Assembly: GCA_018524345.1 (NCBI GenBank)
Contig: JADQAZ010000003.1
Span: 496,001-560,000 of the forward strand
Length of the DNA: 64,000 nucleotides
Origin: Harenicola maris
Lineage (GTDB): Bacteria; Pseudomonadota; Alphaproteobacteria; Rhodobacterales; Rhodobacteraceae
Direction: 5' to 3'
Position 1 is the stretch's first letter; the number at the start of each line of letters is the position of its first letter. The notes beneath the pieces were generated by a model, which was not told the DNA's origin, made no database searches, and saw only the letters and a program-made list of their open reading frames with translations. The position numbers and the translations under genes are program-made. Shown here piece by piece: positions 44,386 to 53,019 of the stretch.

Positions 44386-45354
44386 TTATCGCGTCCTTAG
44401 GCTGTTCAGGGCGTGATCCCAGATCATTTCGGCCTCCTGCGGGGGCGGGAGGTCCTCCGCATCTGTTCTCAATACCATTCTCGCCCTGATAGACCGTGAG
44501 GGCTGTCCTGTTTTGCGGCCCTCTCCTCCGGCAAATTCATAGAGGATTGGCCCCCCGGGCTGCTCGTAGGCGCGCGCTTCATCGCCGCGCAGGCCATCGA
44601 CGCTCCGCCCACCTGAACTGCGGCCATATAGGAGCGCGAAGTCTGGCTCCGCCGGAGACGCGGCCGTATGTGACAGGTCAATTGTGAAAGCCAAACCAGC
44701 GGTTGAGGGATCGTGAAAACTGGCGGAAAATCCGTCGTGCAAGAGAACCGGGGCGTTAAAAAAGGCTCGATCCATACAAAGGCCGGTGCCCTGTGGTATG
44801 ACTCTGCCGTCATAGGGCTCGATGTGGTTTGTAAGTTTCTTCAGGCTGAGTTCGCCGGTGCCTTTGCCGATCTCTTTGACCTCTTCAATTGTTTCAAAAA
44901 GGGTATTTGACGTGGAATGGAACATGTATTCGCCACGCCTGAAATACGCATCGACTTCGATAAAGCCGGGATCAAAACTCGGAAGGTCGGGGTCATATTC
45001 CCGTCGCCCGATGAGAAGCAGGTCCTCCAATGGAGCGCGACCTTCGGCGCGGTAGTGTTTGCTGCCCACCTCCATGCCCTGTTGCAAAGTGGCGTAGCGG
45101 GCATTCACATGCTGCTCCAGATCTTCGCGCGTTCCCGGACCCAGTCCTTTGACTTCGAAGGCCATTGGCAGGCCGACGTATGCGCGCAGGTTTTGCTGTT
45201 CAAAGGTTGCGGGCAATTCAATGGTGTAACGCCCGACACACCAGCTGCGCGTTTCAAGTGTCATTTCAGGTTCCTTCGCAAATTGTGTGCGTGCAAATAC
45301 CGCCAGTACAGAACAGAGCAGCAGCGCGCCTAGAATGGGAAACGGCCGGATCAT
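44386..45354 (-). CDS. Tli4-like immunity protein (lipase immunity)
   Basis: A 322-residue protein with an N-terminal signal or anchor segment (PFPILGALLLCSVLAVFA) and a large exported part. WCVGRYTIELPATFE near residue 40 and the C-terminal EMIWDHALNSLRTR match the Tli4 immunity family as I recall it. The start at 45354 overlaps the DUF4123 stop as ATGA and is preferred over an upstream ATG at 45387. A periplasmic immunity protein directly before a lipase gene fits protection of the producing cell from its own effector. Confidence 0.7.
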   Translation of the reverse strand: MIRPFPILGALLLCSVLAVFARTQFAKEPEMTLETRSWCVGRYTIELPATFEQQNLRAYVGLPMAFEVKGLGPGTREDLEQHVNARYATLQQGMEVGSKHYRAEGRAPLEDLLLIGRREYDPDLPSFDPGFIEVDAYFRRGEYMFHSTSNTLFETIEEVKEIGKGTGELSLKKLTNHIEPYDGRVIPQGTGLCMDRAFFNAPVLLHDGFSASFHDPSTAGLAFTIDLSHTAASPAEPDFALLYGRSSGGRSVDGLRGDEARAYEQPGGPILYEFAGGEGRKTGQPSRSIRARMVLRTDAEDLPPPQEAEMIWDHALNSLRTR

Positions 45355-46403
45355 TGTTCCGGCCCGGGCCAATTTTCGACGTGCCACAGACGCAGGGCCG
45401 CTCCTTTTCGCTTGTCGGAGAGGAGCCTTAGGAGCGCGTCTGGCGGCTGCACATCCGCAGGGAATTTTTCAGCAATGGCCTGCATTGTAGAGACCAGAAC
45501 CTTTCGTTGCCGAAACCCATGCGCAAGCAGCCAGCTGCGCACAGACCCTAGGTGGTTTTCACAGACTTCCAAGCTTTGGTCAGACCTTTGCAGATAGGCC
45601 CGAGCGGAACGAATATCCTCGGCTGCGTGCTGCTCGCGGACCGCTGCGTCCAAGGCGTCGAGAGCATGGCGCCCGATTACAATTTTTCCCTTTGCGGCAA
45701 GGTTTTCGGAATCCATTTCGAATTCAAACCAATGATGCCCGTCTTTGCTGACGTCAGGCCAGATAAAGCGATGGGCCCTGAGAAGTCGCGTCAACCAAGG
45801 CTCTGATGACCGATCAATTTTTGAAAGCACCCCGAAGGTGGATGGCTCCCAAAAGCGCAGATATAGCCAGCGGCCTGTATAATCCTGCGCCTTGATGAAC
45901 TTACGAAAATGTTTCCAAGTCTTTTGAAAGTCCTCGGTGGAACGCAGGTATATGCCGGGCTGACGGTCCCACATATGCCAGACAGATGGGCCCTTTGTGA
46001 AAAGGTTCCGGGTGAAGGAATGACTTTCTTCCAGCCTGACAAGATAGGGGGCAACGTCTCGAAGCTCCCCTGCGGCTTTGCCCTTGAACAGGCAAGCGTG
46101 CTCCAGCCCGGAGGCCTCTAGTGTCTCGGGCAAGCCCATCACCTTGGCGGCATCAAGAATGGCGTAGGTTTTCAGGGGCAGGGGGGAATGGCCCTCTATC
46201 TGCTTGGGTCGCCCAAACAGCGCATCGCGCAGTGCAGTGGGGACGTTCTGCGGCTCCTGAACTCCGAACTGGGCGTCCAGATGCTCTACGCCTTCGATGA
46301 TCTGAACCGGAAGCTCAGGCTGTGGATGGGATGCCTCGCCTGCGGAATCTTTCAGCGCTGCACCTGCCCAATAATCCTCTGCATCGCCTGAAGCCAAATT
46401 CAA
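45351..46403 (-). CDS. DUF4123-family type VI effector adaptor
   Basis: A 350-residue protein with a DUF4123 domain at about residues 75-200: YAILDAAKVMGLPETLEASG, CLFKGKAAGELRDVAPYLVR, WHMWDRQPGIYLRS and HFRKFIKAQDYTGRWLYLRF. DUF4123 proteins load effectors onto VgrG spikes. It is upstream of the immunity and lipase genes in one tight unit. The C-terminal 120 residues are not recognised. No VgrG gene is adjacent, which is unusual because DUF4123 genes normally sit right after vgrG. Confidence 0.8.
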   Translation of the reverse strand: MNLASGDAEDYWAGAALKDSAGEASHPQPELPVQIIEGVEHLDAQFGVQEPQNVPTALRDALFGRPKQIEGHSPLPLKTYAILDAAKVMGLPETLEASGLEHACLFKGKAAGELRDVAPYLVRLEESHSFTRNLFTKGPSVWHMWDRQPGIYLRSTEDFQKTWKHFRKFIKAQDYTGRWLYLRFWEPSTFGVLSKIDRSSEPWLTRLLRAHRFIWPDVSKDGHHWFEFEMDSENLAAKGKIVIGRHALDALDAAVREQHAAEDIRSARAYLQRSDQSLEVCENHLGSVRSWLLAHGFRQRKVLVSTMQAIAEKFPADVQPPDALLRLLSDKRKGAALRLWHVENWPGPEQ

Positions 46404-46556
46404 TTCCCATTAAAATTACGCACTCTATTGCCTCACGGTATGTTATTTGAACGCAGTCTCAAACGTTTTTCTCCTGCTATTTTGAGTGCTGAAACGGGTT
46501 ATATCGGTGGGTCCAATTCTATTGTCGGGGTGCATGCGCTAGCCTATGGTCGCGGC

Positions 46557-48953
46557 TCAGGTTGTTTCTTGGGTCCATTCAACCTCGTCGAAGTATCCGG
46601 CTTCGAGGTCTTCAGGGCTGATCCATGATTGAATGGCCATGTCGATGAGCTTCAACGGGGAACCGAAATGGTTCCCGATTTGGCAAAGGAGAATTTTCCC
46701 CTCTTGCGCCTTCGCGTAGGCCAGCTGGCCTTGCACATCATCGCCGTGACCAAACATCTGGAATGGACGGCTTTTGGTGCCTTGCACGAACCTTTTATGC
46801 GGATCGTCGGCTGCGATCTTGGTGCTATTTTGCACGTAGCTGTTCCAAGCCGTATCAGCGGGGCGGCCCCATTTGCCGGACCGGCTGTTGGCTGTCTCGG
46901 CGAGGTTTGTCTTGGCCAGCGCCTCCACCAAACTGCGGGTCAATTCTGTGGGTTCTTCGTCGAGCGTCCTGTTCTCTCGGACCCATTTTGCCGCCGGGCG
47001 CGCCGACATATAGGGGAGGGCGTCCAGAGCCTGTGGGCGCAGGGTCATCTGGTCAGCGCCAATTCCCTCGGGCAGGAGATAGGCGGCGTTCGTTCCTGTG
47101 AGCAGGGGGGTGTTCTCTGGCGCCGAGCGCAGGGGGCGCGAGCCAACGGGGTCATCGGTGAAGATAAGCATAGGCTCATAGTGAACGTGGTCCTCCCCGC
47201 CCAAGGGCAGGAATACAAACAAACTGCCGCTTTTGGGAAAGGCAGGAAGGTCATAGGTTATGCCGCCGCATCGCAACTCACGCGGCAGGGTCGCAAAGTC
47301 AATCTGGGCATAGAAATGATATGCGTCTTCATCCGTCAGCTCGGGCCATTCGATGTGGTCAGGCAGTTGAGGCAAGCCGCCCATCCTTGCCGTCTCACCC
47401 TCGATCACATCCGGGCCGCCTTCGATTTCTGCGCGGGGCTTAAACATGATGGCGGGCGCGGTGACCAGTTTCAGATCAACATCGCCAAGCGCCGTTCTGA
47501 AATCTCCCTTGGGGAATGGCCTTGGCTTCACGGAGAGCTTGCGTGCCCATTCGAAGATTTCTTCCAGCCCATAATCACTTTCGATACGTCCGCGCCGGCC
47601 CGTCGGGAACCGTGTTCTTGCAAAGACCTCAAGCCGTTTCACGGCGGCCAATATGGTATCAATGCGTTCCGAGGTTGCATCATCGGCCAGTAAACCAAAA
47701 AATTGGTTCCTGAAGGCGCGTTCTTTGCTCTGGTTGGAATATTGCGCGGTCCCCAGCAGATTGCCGCGTTGGGCCTGACCCAGCACCTGCCACAGCAAGG
47801 GTTCTTCGGGGACACATGCCATCAGCTGCGCAAGCATGGGGTCGTCGAAGGAGCCTTCGGTGTACCAGCTCCCGATCACCTGCACTTCGTCCAATAGCTT
47901 TGCGACCTGCAATCGCGCAATGCGCACCTCCTGGCCGCAGAGCTGCTTTTCCTTATCCCACTTTGCCGCGATCTGCTCCAAAAGGGGGCGCAGACTCGTG
48001 TCGGATGTGATGGCGCCTGACTTGCTTGCAATGTCCAGCAGAATTGCTGGCCAGAACTGCAATCCCTTCGCCTCCCATGCCGGGGCAATGCCGATCTTTG
48101 CCGGGTCTCCGTCATAGTGCAGCGGCCTTACGCAGCTCCCTGTAGGGTCGCACAAAAGTTCAAGCAAGAGCGCGGTATCAATCGGCTTTTTAACCGAAGG
48201 TACCGAGGTCTGGTTCATACGCGCGCTTAACTCTACGAGCAGATCGGCGCGGTCCTTTTCACGTTCAACGCCGAAGCCATCAGGCACGGGATGAATTCCA
48301 CAGCGGTGCAATATGACGGCAATCCGCGAAAGTGTATCCGCCGTCAAATTATTGGTTTTGCTTAGGAGCCTTCCCATGAAATTTGGGTGATCCTCGCAAA
48401 GCGCATCAACGGTCCTGTATGGATTGCCCTTGAGATCCCGCGCGTGCAGGACGGAGTTGAGTTCACTTGAGCCGGTGTCCTTGAAAATGGCCGAAAAATC
48501 TGCATCCATAAGGTTGCGCACCGTCAAGTCAGCGGCCTTTACGACCTTAATCTGACGCGCTTTGGCTTCCATATCCTCGCGCAACTCGCGCTCTCGCCGC
48601 TCGTCACGGCGACGTTCTTTGTGCTGCGCTGCCATGCGCTCAATATCCATCTCGGATCTGACCTTTTTTGCGCGTTTTTTCTTTGACCTCTTTTGGTCCT
48701 GTTCCTTGAACCAGGCCTTGTCGTGCTTGATGTCGCCGTTTGTGACATCTTCAACCGTATCAGAGGTTTTTTTGCGGTTTTCCGCTTTTTCAATTTCCTC
48801 TTTTAAAACCGAAGCGGGGTCGGCCTTGCCCATTTTCCGTAGGAGCCCGGCCACTTCCTCGTAGGCCTCCATGTAATCGCGCGTGCCCCCTTTGCCGTTT
48901 TTCTGCTTCTTGAGAAGTTGCTTAATCAGATACTTCAAAAGCTTCTTTTTCAT
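46557..48953 (-). CDS. 798-residue protein with charged coiled-coil N-terminus and DUF1963 C-terminus
   Basis: The function is unknown. The first 150 residues are rich in Lys, Arg and Glu and probably form a coiled coil (for example KKKLLKYLIKQLLKKQKNG and MAAQHKERRRDERRERELRE). Residues about 150-500 are a helical region with no recognised domain. The C-terminal 270 residues match DUF1963 (YwqG-like): ETARMGGLPQLPDHIEWPEL, FYAQIDFATLP and SGSLFVFLPLGG, ending in SPEDLEAGYFDEVEWTQE. DUF1963 genes often lie in toxin-immunity loci. It precedes the DUF4123 gene by 153 bp on the same strand, so it may be part of the type VI module as immunity or accessory protein. Confidence 0.75.
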   Translation of the reverse strand: MKKKLLKYLIKQLLKKQKNGKGGTRDYMEAYEEVAGLLRKMGKADPASVLKEEIEKAENRKKTSDTVEDVTNGDIKHDKAWFKEQDQKRSKKKRAKKVRSEMDIERMAAQHKERRRDERRERELREDMEAKARQIKVVKAADLTVRNLMDADFSAIFKDTGSSELNSVLHARDLKGNPYRTVDALCEDHPNFMGRLLSKTNNLTADTLSRIAVILHRCGIHPVPDGFGVEREKDRADLLVELSARMNQTSVPSVKKPIDTALLLELLCDPTGSCVRPLHYDGDPAKIGIAPAWEAKGLQFWPAILLDIASKSGAITSDTSLRPLLEQIAAKWDKEKQLCGQEVRIARLQVAKLLDEVQVIGSWYTEGSFDDPMLAQLMACVPEEPLLWQVLGQAQRGNLLGTAQYSNQSKERAFRNQFFGLLADDATSERIDTILAAVKRLEVFARTRFPTGRRGRIESDYGLEEIFEWARKLSVKPRPFPKGDFRTALGDVDLKLVTAPAIMFKPRAEIEGGPDVIEGETARMGGLPQLPDHIEWPELTDEDAYHFYAQIDFATLPRELRCGGITYDLPAFPKSGSLFVFLPLGGEDHVHYEPMLIFTDDPVGSRPLRSAPENTPLLTGTNAAYLLPEGIGADQMTLRPQALDALPYMSARPAAKWVRENRTLDEEPTELTRSLVEALAKTNLAETANSRSGKWGRPADTAWNSYVQNSTKIAADDPHKRFVQGTKSRPFQMFGHGDDVQGQLAYAKAQEGKILLCQIGNHFGSPLKLIDMAIQSWISPEDLEAGYFDEVEWTQETT

Positions 48954-49179
48954 GAGGTCTCGCAGGGTTCAGGAAAGGGTCAGCGCATTGAGACCAATTA
49001 AATCGGTCGAAAATAGGGTCACGGTGTGAAAACGAGCGTTCAAACGGATATCGATGACTGCAGCCATCGCCGCTGACTTTGGGAGGTGCATTACGGATGC
49101 CGGGCGCCGACCGTTCATCCGCCAGTCGTCCCCAATTGCCCTGTAGTTTGAGCGGCCCTTGGGTGAAGTGATGTGCGTT

Positions 49180-50097
49180 TCACACGCGGGTCTCGGAGGG
49201 GAGAGGGGTGTTTTTGGCGGAGCTTCGCAGGAGGAACCAATCGCGGAATTGGCGGATGGCGGGGGAGGCGCCTTTGAGTTGGGGGAGAATGAGGTGGTAG
49301 GCGTAGGCGGTGTCGAAGGTGCAGCCGAAGGGGCTTATCAAGGCGCCGCTTTCGAGTTCTTCGCGCACCAGCCATGAGGCGAAGAGGGAGATGCCCAGCC
49401 CGTTGATGGTTGAGCTGAGTTGAAAATGGCGGTCTTCGAGCATCATTTGTGGTTGCCCGCGGGCCATGGTTAGGCCGTTGAGGGCGAACCATTCTCCCCA
49501 CATGCCGGTGTCGTCCACATGCAGCAGGTTGCAGCGGGGCAGGTCCGACGGGGCGGTGATCTGGTGATTTTTCAGGTAGTCCGGGCTGCAGACCAGCGCC
49601 ATTTTTTCCGGCCAGAGGGGGTGGGTTTCAAAGCCTTTCCAGCCGCCGGTGCCCCATTGGATGCCCACATCGGCGAAATTGCCGGGGTCGGGCATATTGG
49701 CGTAGTTGTTGTTGTGGTTGTGCATCGACAGGCGCATGTCGGGGTGCTGTTCGATCAGGTCGCCAAGCTGGGTCGAGAGCCAGCGGCTGGAGAACATCGG
49801 CAGAAGGGCGAGGCGGATGGTTCCGGCCTGTGTGGAGACCCTGTCGATCCCTGTCTGGATCATATCGAGCCCGCTGGAGACATGCCTTGCGAGGTCGATG
49901 CCTTCCTCTGTCAGGGCCAGCCCTTGCTTGGAGCGGCGGAAAAGTTGGTAGCCGAGATCAGATTCCAATTTTTTGATGTGATAGCTGACAGAACTTTGGC
50001 TGATGTTCAGGATTTGCGCGGCGCGGGTGACGTTTCCGGTTTCGGCGGCGAGGCTAAATACCTGTATTGAGTATATATTCCTGATGATTTTCTTCAT
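49180..50097 (-). CDS. LysR-family transcriptional regulator (GcvA-like)
   Basis: A 305-residue LysR regulator of the GcvA/AmpR-like group: NIYSIQVFSLAAETGNVTRA and ILNISQSSVSYHIKKLESDL in the DNA-binding domain. It is divergent from the branched-chain amino-acid-type ABC operon with 144 bp between the starts and probably activates it. Confidence 0.9.
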   Translation of the reverse strand: MKKIIRNIYSIQVFSLAAETGNVTRAAQILNISQSSVSYHIKKLESDLGYQLFRRSKQGLALTEEGIDLARHVSSGLDMIQTGIDRVSTQAGTIRLALLPMFSSRWLSTQLGDLIEQHPDMRLSMHNHNNNYANMPDPGNFADVGIQWGTGGWKGFETHPLWPEKMALVCSPDYLKNHQITAPSDLPRCNLLHVDDTGMWGEWFALNGLTMARGQPQMMLEDRHFQLSSTINGLGISLFASWLVREELESGALISPFGCTFDTAYAYHLILPQLKGASPAIRQFRDWFLLRSSAKNTPLPSETRV

Positions 50098-50126
50098 TGG
50101 AACCTCCCCGATCCGTCACTGTTCAG

Positions 50127-50145
50127 ATTAGGTTATCCATCTAAT
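50127..50145. promoter_or_regulatory. Candidate LysR box
   Basis: The dyad ATTAG-GTTATCCAT-CTAAT lies in the region between the LysR gene and the ABC operon, 29 bp from the LysR start. The size and symmetry fit a LysR-type site with a T-N11-A core. Confidence 0.45.
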
Positions 50146-50241
50146 TTTTCAATATGAAAGGAGAATCTTTGAATTTGCTCTGATCTGCATCCTCTCGCTA
50201 GGCTTCTTAAACCGCTGGAGGAGCGGGGAGGGGAATTTACT

Positions 50242-51009
50242 ATGACGACACCTGTTTTAAGGGTTGAGTCGCTGTGCAAGTCGTTTGGCGGCGTGCATGC
50301 GATCCGAGACTTGTCTTTTGATGTCAGCGAGGCGCAGATCCTTGGTTTGATCGGGCCGAATGGCTCTGGCAAATCGACCACGGTGAACAGTCTGGCGGGT
50401 CTGTTTCCCATTACATCGGGTGCGATCACCCTTGGCGGCGCCCGGATCGACGGGATGGCGGAATATGACCGCGTGGCCCATGGCCTGTCGCGGACCTTTC
50501 AGACGGCGAGCACATTTGCGGAGTTCACGGTGCGCGAGCATGTTGTGCTGGGCTGCAATGTGACGCGCAGCTCGCATCCGCTGTCTTCGGTGTTTGGCAT
50601 TGGCCGCAAGGCGGGCGAGGAGGAGGCGCTGGCGCGCCGTGTGGATCAGATCCTTGAGATCACCGACCTGATGCAGGTGCAGGACCACCGCGTGGGGACG
50701 ATCAGTTCGGCGCAGCAACGGTTTTTGATGATCGCCACGGCGCTGGCCTCTAATCCCAAGGTGATCTTGTTGGATGAGCCGGCGGCGGGGCTTGTCTCGC
50801 ACGAGCGCAAGACCCTGAGCGATCTGATCAAGAAGATCCGCGATCTGGGCACATCGGTTCTGGTGATCGAGCATCACATGGCGCTGATCATGGAGGTCTG
50901 CGACCGGATTGTCGTTCTCAACTTTGGCCAGAAGATTGCCGAGGGCACGCCAGAGGAAATCCGCAACAATCCCGTCGTCATTGACGCATATCTTGGCGAG
51001 GCGGCCTGA
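50242..51009 (+). CDS. Branched-chain amino-acid-type ABC transporter ATPase (LivG type)
   Basis: A 255-residue ATPase with Walker A GPNGSGKS (38-45) and Walker B VILLDEPAAGL. The signature loop reads ISSAQQRF, where LivG proteins usually have a glycine (SYGQQR), so one signature position is altered. It is the first gene of a nine-gene operon. The transported compound is likely a carboxylate that the downstream acyl-CoA enzymes degrade. Confidence 0.9.
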   Translation: MTTPVLRVESLCKSFGGVHAIRDLSFDVSEAQILGLIGPNGSGKSTTVNSLAGLFPITSGAITLGGARIDGMAEYDRVAHGLSRTFQTASTFAEFTVREHVVLGCNVTRSSHPLSSVFGIGRKAGEEEALARRVDQILEITDLMQVQDHRVGTISSAQQRFLMIATALASNPKVILLDEPAAGLVSHERKTLSDLIKKIRDLGTSVLVIEHHMALIMEVCDRIVVLNFGQKIAEGTPEEIRNNPVVIDAYLGEAA

Positions 51010-51010
51010 C

Positions 51011-51712
51011 ATGTTGAACGTATCCAACCTTCGCGTCAGCTATGGGGCGATCGAAGTCATCCACGGCATTGATTTGCAGGTCAATCAGGGCGAATGCGTG
51101 GCGTTGATCGGGGCGAACGGGGCGGGCAAGTCCTCGACGCTCAAGGCGATCTGCGGGCTGGTTCCGGCCACGGCAGGGACCATTGAGTTTGAGGGCCAGG
51201 ACATCACGAACCAGAGCGGCCATTCCATCGTCAAGGCGGGGATCACCATGTGCCCCGAGGGGCGTCAAGTGTTCCCGCAGATGACGACGCTGCAGAACCT
51301 CAAGATGGGGGCCTATCCGCGCAAGGATGCGGAGCAGGCGGCGGATGTAGAGGAAATGATGGACATGTTTCCCATCCTGCGCGACCGCGCGGGGCAGGCG
51401 GCGGGCACGCTGTCGGGGGGGGAGCAGGAGATGTTGGCGATCGGGCGGGCGCTTATGGCGCGGCCCAAGCTGTGCATTTTTGATGAGCCGTCGCTGGGGC
51501 TTGCCCCGAAGATCGTCGCGGAGGTGGGGGAGACCATCGCGAGGGTGAAGGAGATGGGCAAAACCATCCTGTTGGTCGAACAGAATTCGGCCATGGCGCT
51601 GCGCCTTGCGGATCGGGCCTATCTTTTCGAAGCCGGAGAGATCGTGCTGAGCGGGACGGGGGCGGAGCTGCAATCACATCCGGATGTCGCAAAGGCGTAT
51701 CTGGGCCACTGA
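51011..51712 (+). CDS. Branched-chain amino-acid-type ABC transporter ATPase (LivF type)
   Basis: A 233-residue ATPase with Walker A GANGAGKSS, the LivF segment GITMCPEGRQVFPQMTTLQN, signature LSGGEQEM and Walker B LCIFDEPSLGL. It starts one base after the LivG-type stop, so the two are translationally linked. Confidence 0.93.
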   Translation: MLNVSNLRVSYGAIEVIHGIDLQVNQGECVALIGANGAGKSSTLKAICGLVPATAGTIEFEGQDITNQSGHSIVKAGITMCPEGRQVFPQMTTLQNLKMGAYPRKDAEQAADVEEMMDMFPILRDRAGQAAGTLSGGEQEMLAIGRALMARPKLCIFDEPSLGLAPKIVAEVGETIARVKEMGKTILLVEQNSAMALRLADRAYLFEAGEIVLSGTGAELQSHPDVAKAYLGH

Positions 51713-51741
51713 TACTAAACGTTTCTGGGAGGAGACATATT

Positions 51742-52944
51742 ATGAAACTGACAGCAATGACAGCCGCCCTTGCCCTGATGGCGGGGGCCGCATGGGCCGA
51801 GGAGAAGACGCTTGATATCGGGGTGAGCGATGCGCTGACCGGGGGCGGGGCGGTTTACGGCTTGCCGCAAACCAATGCGGTGAAGCTGGCCGCGAAGGAG
51901 ATCAACGCCAGTGGCGGGATCAAGGTGGGCGATGATGTCTATATGCTCAACGTCATTGCCTATGACGACAAGGCCAACCCGACGGAGGCGTCAAACGCCG
52001 TGCGCAAGCTGATCGACCGCGACGGGGTGAAGTATATTCTTGGCTTCTGCTGCTCTGGTGCGACCGGGGCTGTGGCCTCTTTCATCGAGTTTGAAGATGC
52101 GGTGATGCTGGTGGGCAATGCGGCCGAGCGGTCGATCACCACACGCGAAATTCCGAACCTGACCCGCACCCGTCCGCCAGCGGATTATACCGGTGCGGCG
52201 GCGGGAACCTTTGTCGCGGAAAAGGGCCACAAGCGGGTTGCCGTTCTGGGGGCGTTGGATGTGGGGTTCTACGCCAGCTATGTCGATGCCTTTGAGAAGG
52301 AATTGGAGAAAGCGGGCGGAGAGATCGTGAGCCGCGAGGCCTTTGGCCTGAAGGACCGCGATATGTCCCCGCAGCTGACCAAGATCCGCGGGCAGGAGCC
52401 TGATGCGATCCTTGTGGTGGGCTATGTGGAGCCTGCGGCCTTTATCTATCGTCAGGCGGTTGAGCTGGGGATTGATGTGCCGCGTTATGGCTTTACCTCG
52501 GGCAGCGAGGAGCAGTTTACCCGTGTGGCGACCTCCGAGCAGATGGAAGGGGTTTGGGACCTGCGCCCGACCGAGCTGACGCTTTTGTCGGCGTCGGAGA
52601 ACGGCAAGGCCTATCATGCCAATTACACCGAGGAATTCGGCATCGCGCCTTCGCCAAGCTCGCCCTATTCCTATGACCAGACCTATGCGCTGAAGGATGC
52701 CATCGAGGCCGCCGGCACCGTAGAGGACACCGAGGCCGTGGCCGCCGCGCTGCGCGACATTGCGGTGCCTGATGAGGTCGTCATGCAATACCTGCCGGTG
52801 GACGAGAAGATGTTCGACCAGAACGGGCAGGCCTATACCTCCAACGGGGCCTTCCAATGGCAGAGCGGCAACTGGGTCTTTGTGCAGGATCTGCCCTCTG
52901 ACGCCGCCGCCTATTCGGCTTTCCTGAGCACGCTGGACGACTGA
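51742..52944 (+). CDS. Branched-chain amino-acid-type ABC transporter substrate-binding protein (LivK type)
   Basis: A 400-residue periplasmic receptor of the Peripla_BP_6 family with a clear signal peptide (MKLTAMTAALALMAGAAWAE). Mature segments include LDIGVSDALTGGGAVYGLPQ and ARKLIDRDGVKYILG-like NAVRKLIDRDGVKYILGFCC. The ribosome-binding site is GGGAGGAG. The ligand is unknown. It sits between the ATPases and the permeases, followed by a strong terminator-like hairpin. Confidence 0.9.
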   Translation: MKLTAMTAALALMAGAAWAEEKTLDIGVSDALTGGGAVYGLPQTNAVKLAAKEINASGGIKVGDDVYMLNVIAYDDKANPTEASNAVRKLIDRDGVKYILGFCCSGATGAVASFIEFEDAVMLVGNAAERSITTREIPNLTRTRPPADYTGAAAGTFVAEKGHKRVAVLGALDVGFYASYVDAFEKELEKAGGEIVSREAFGLKDRDMSPQLTKIRGQEPDAILVVGYVEPAAFIYRQAVELGIDVPRYGFTSGSEEQFTRVATSEQMEGVWDLRPTELTLLSASENGKAYHANYTEEFGIAPSPSSPYSYDQTYALKDAIEAAGTVEDTEAVAAALRDIAVPDEVVMQYLPVDEKMFDQNGQAYTSNGAFQWQSGNWVFVQDLPSDAAAYSAFLSTLDD

Positions 52945-52957
52945 GTTTTCCCCACCT

Positions 52958-52992
52958 TGGGGCGTAGAAGGCTTTTCTGCGCCCCATTTTTT
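52958..52992 (+). terminator. Rho-independent terminator inside the ABC operon
   Basis: A 12-bp stem with one G-U pair (TGGGGCGTAGAA at 52958-52969 and TTCTGCGCCCCA at 52975-52986), a five-base loop and six T (52987-52992) form a textbook terminator. It follows the binding-protein stop by 14 bp and precedes the permease gene, so it probably acts as a partial stop that keeps receptor levels above permease levels. Confidence 0.8.
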
Positions 52993-53019
52993 CCTTCTCT
53001 TTAATTCGCAGGGTGCGGC

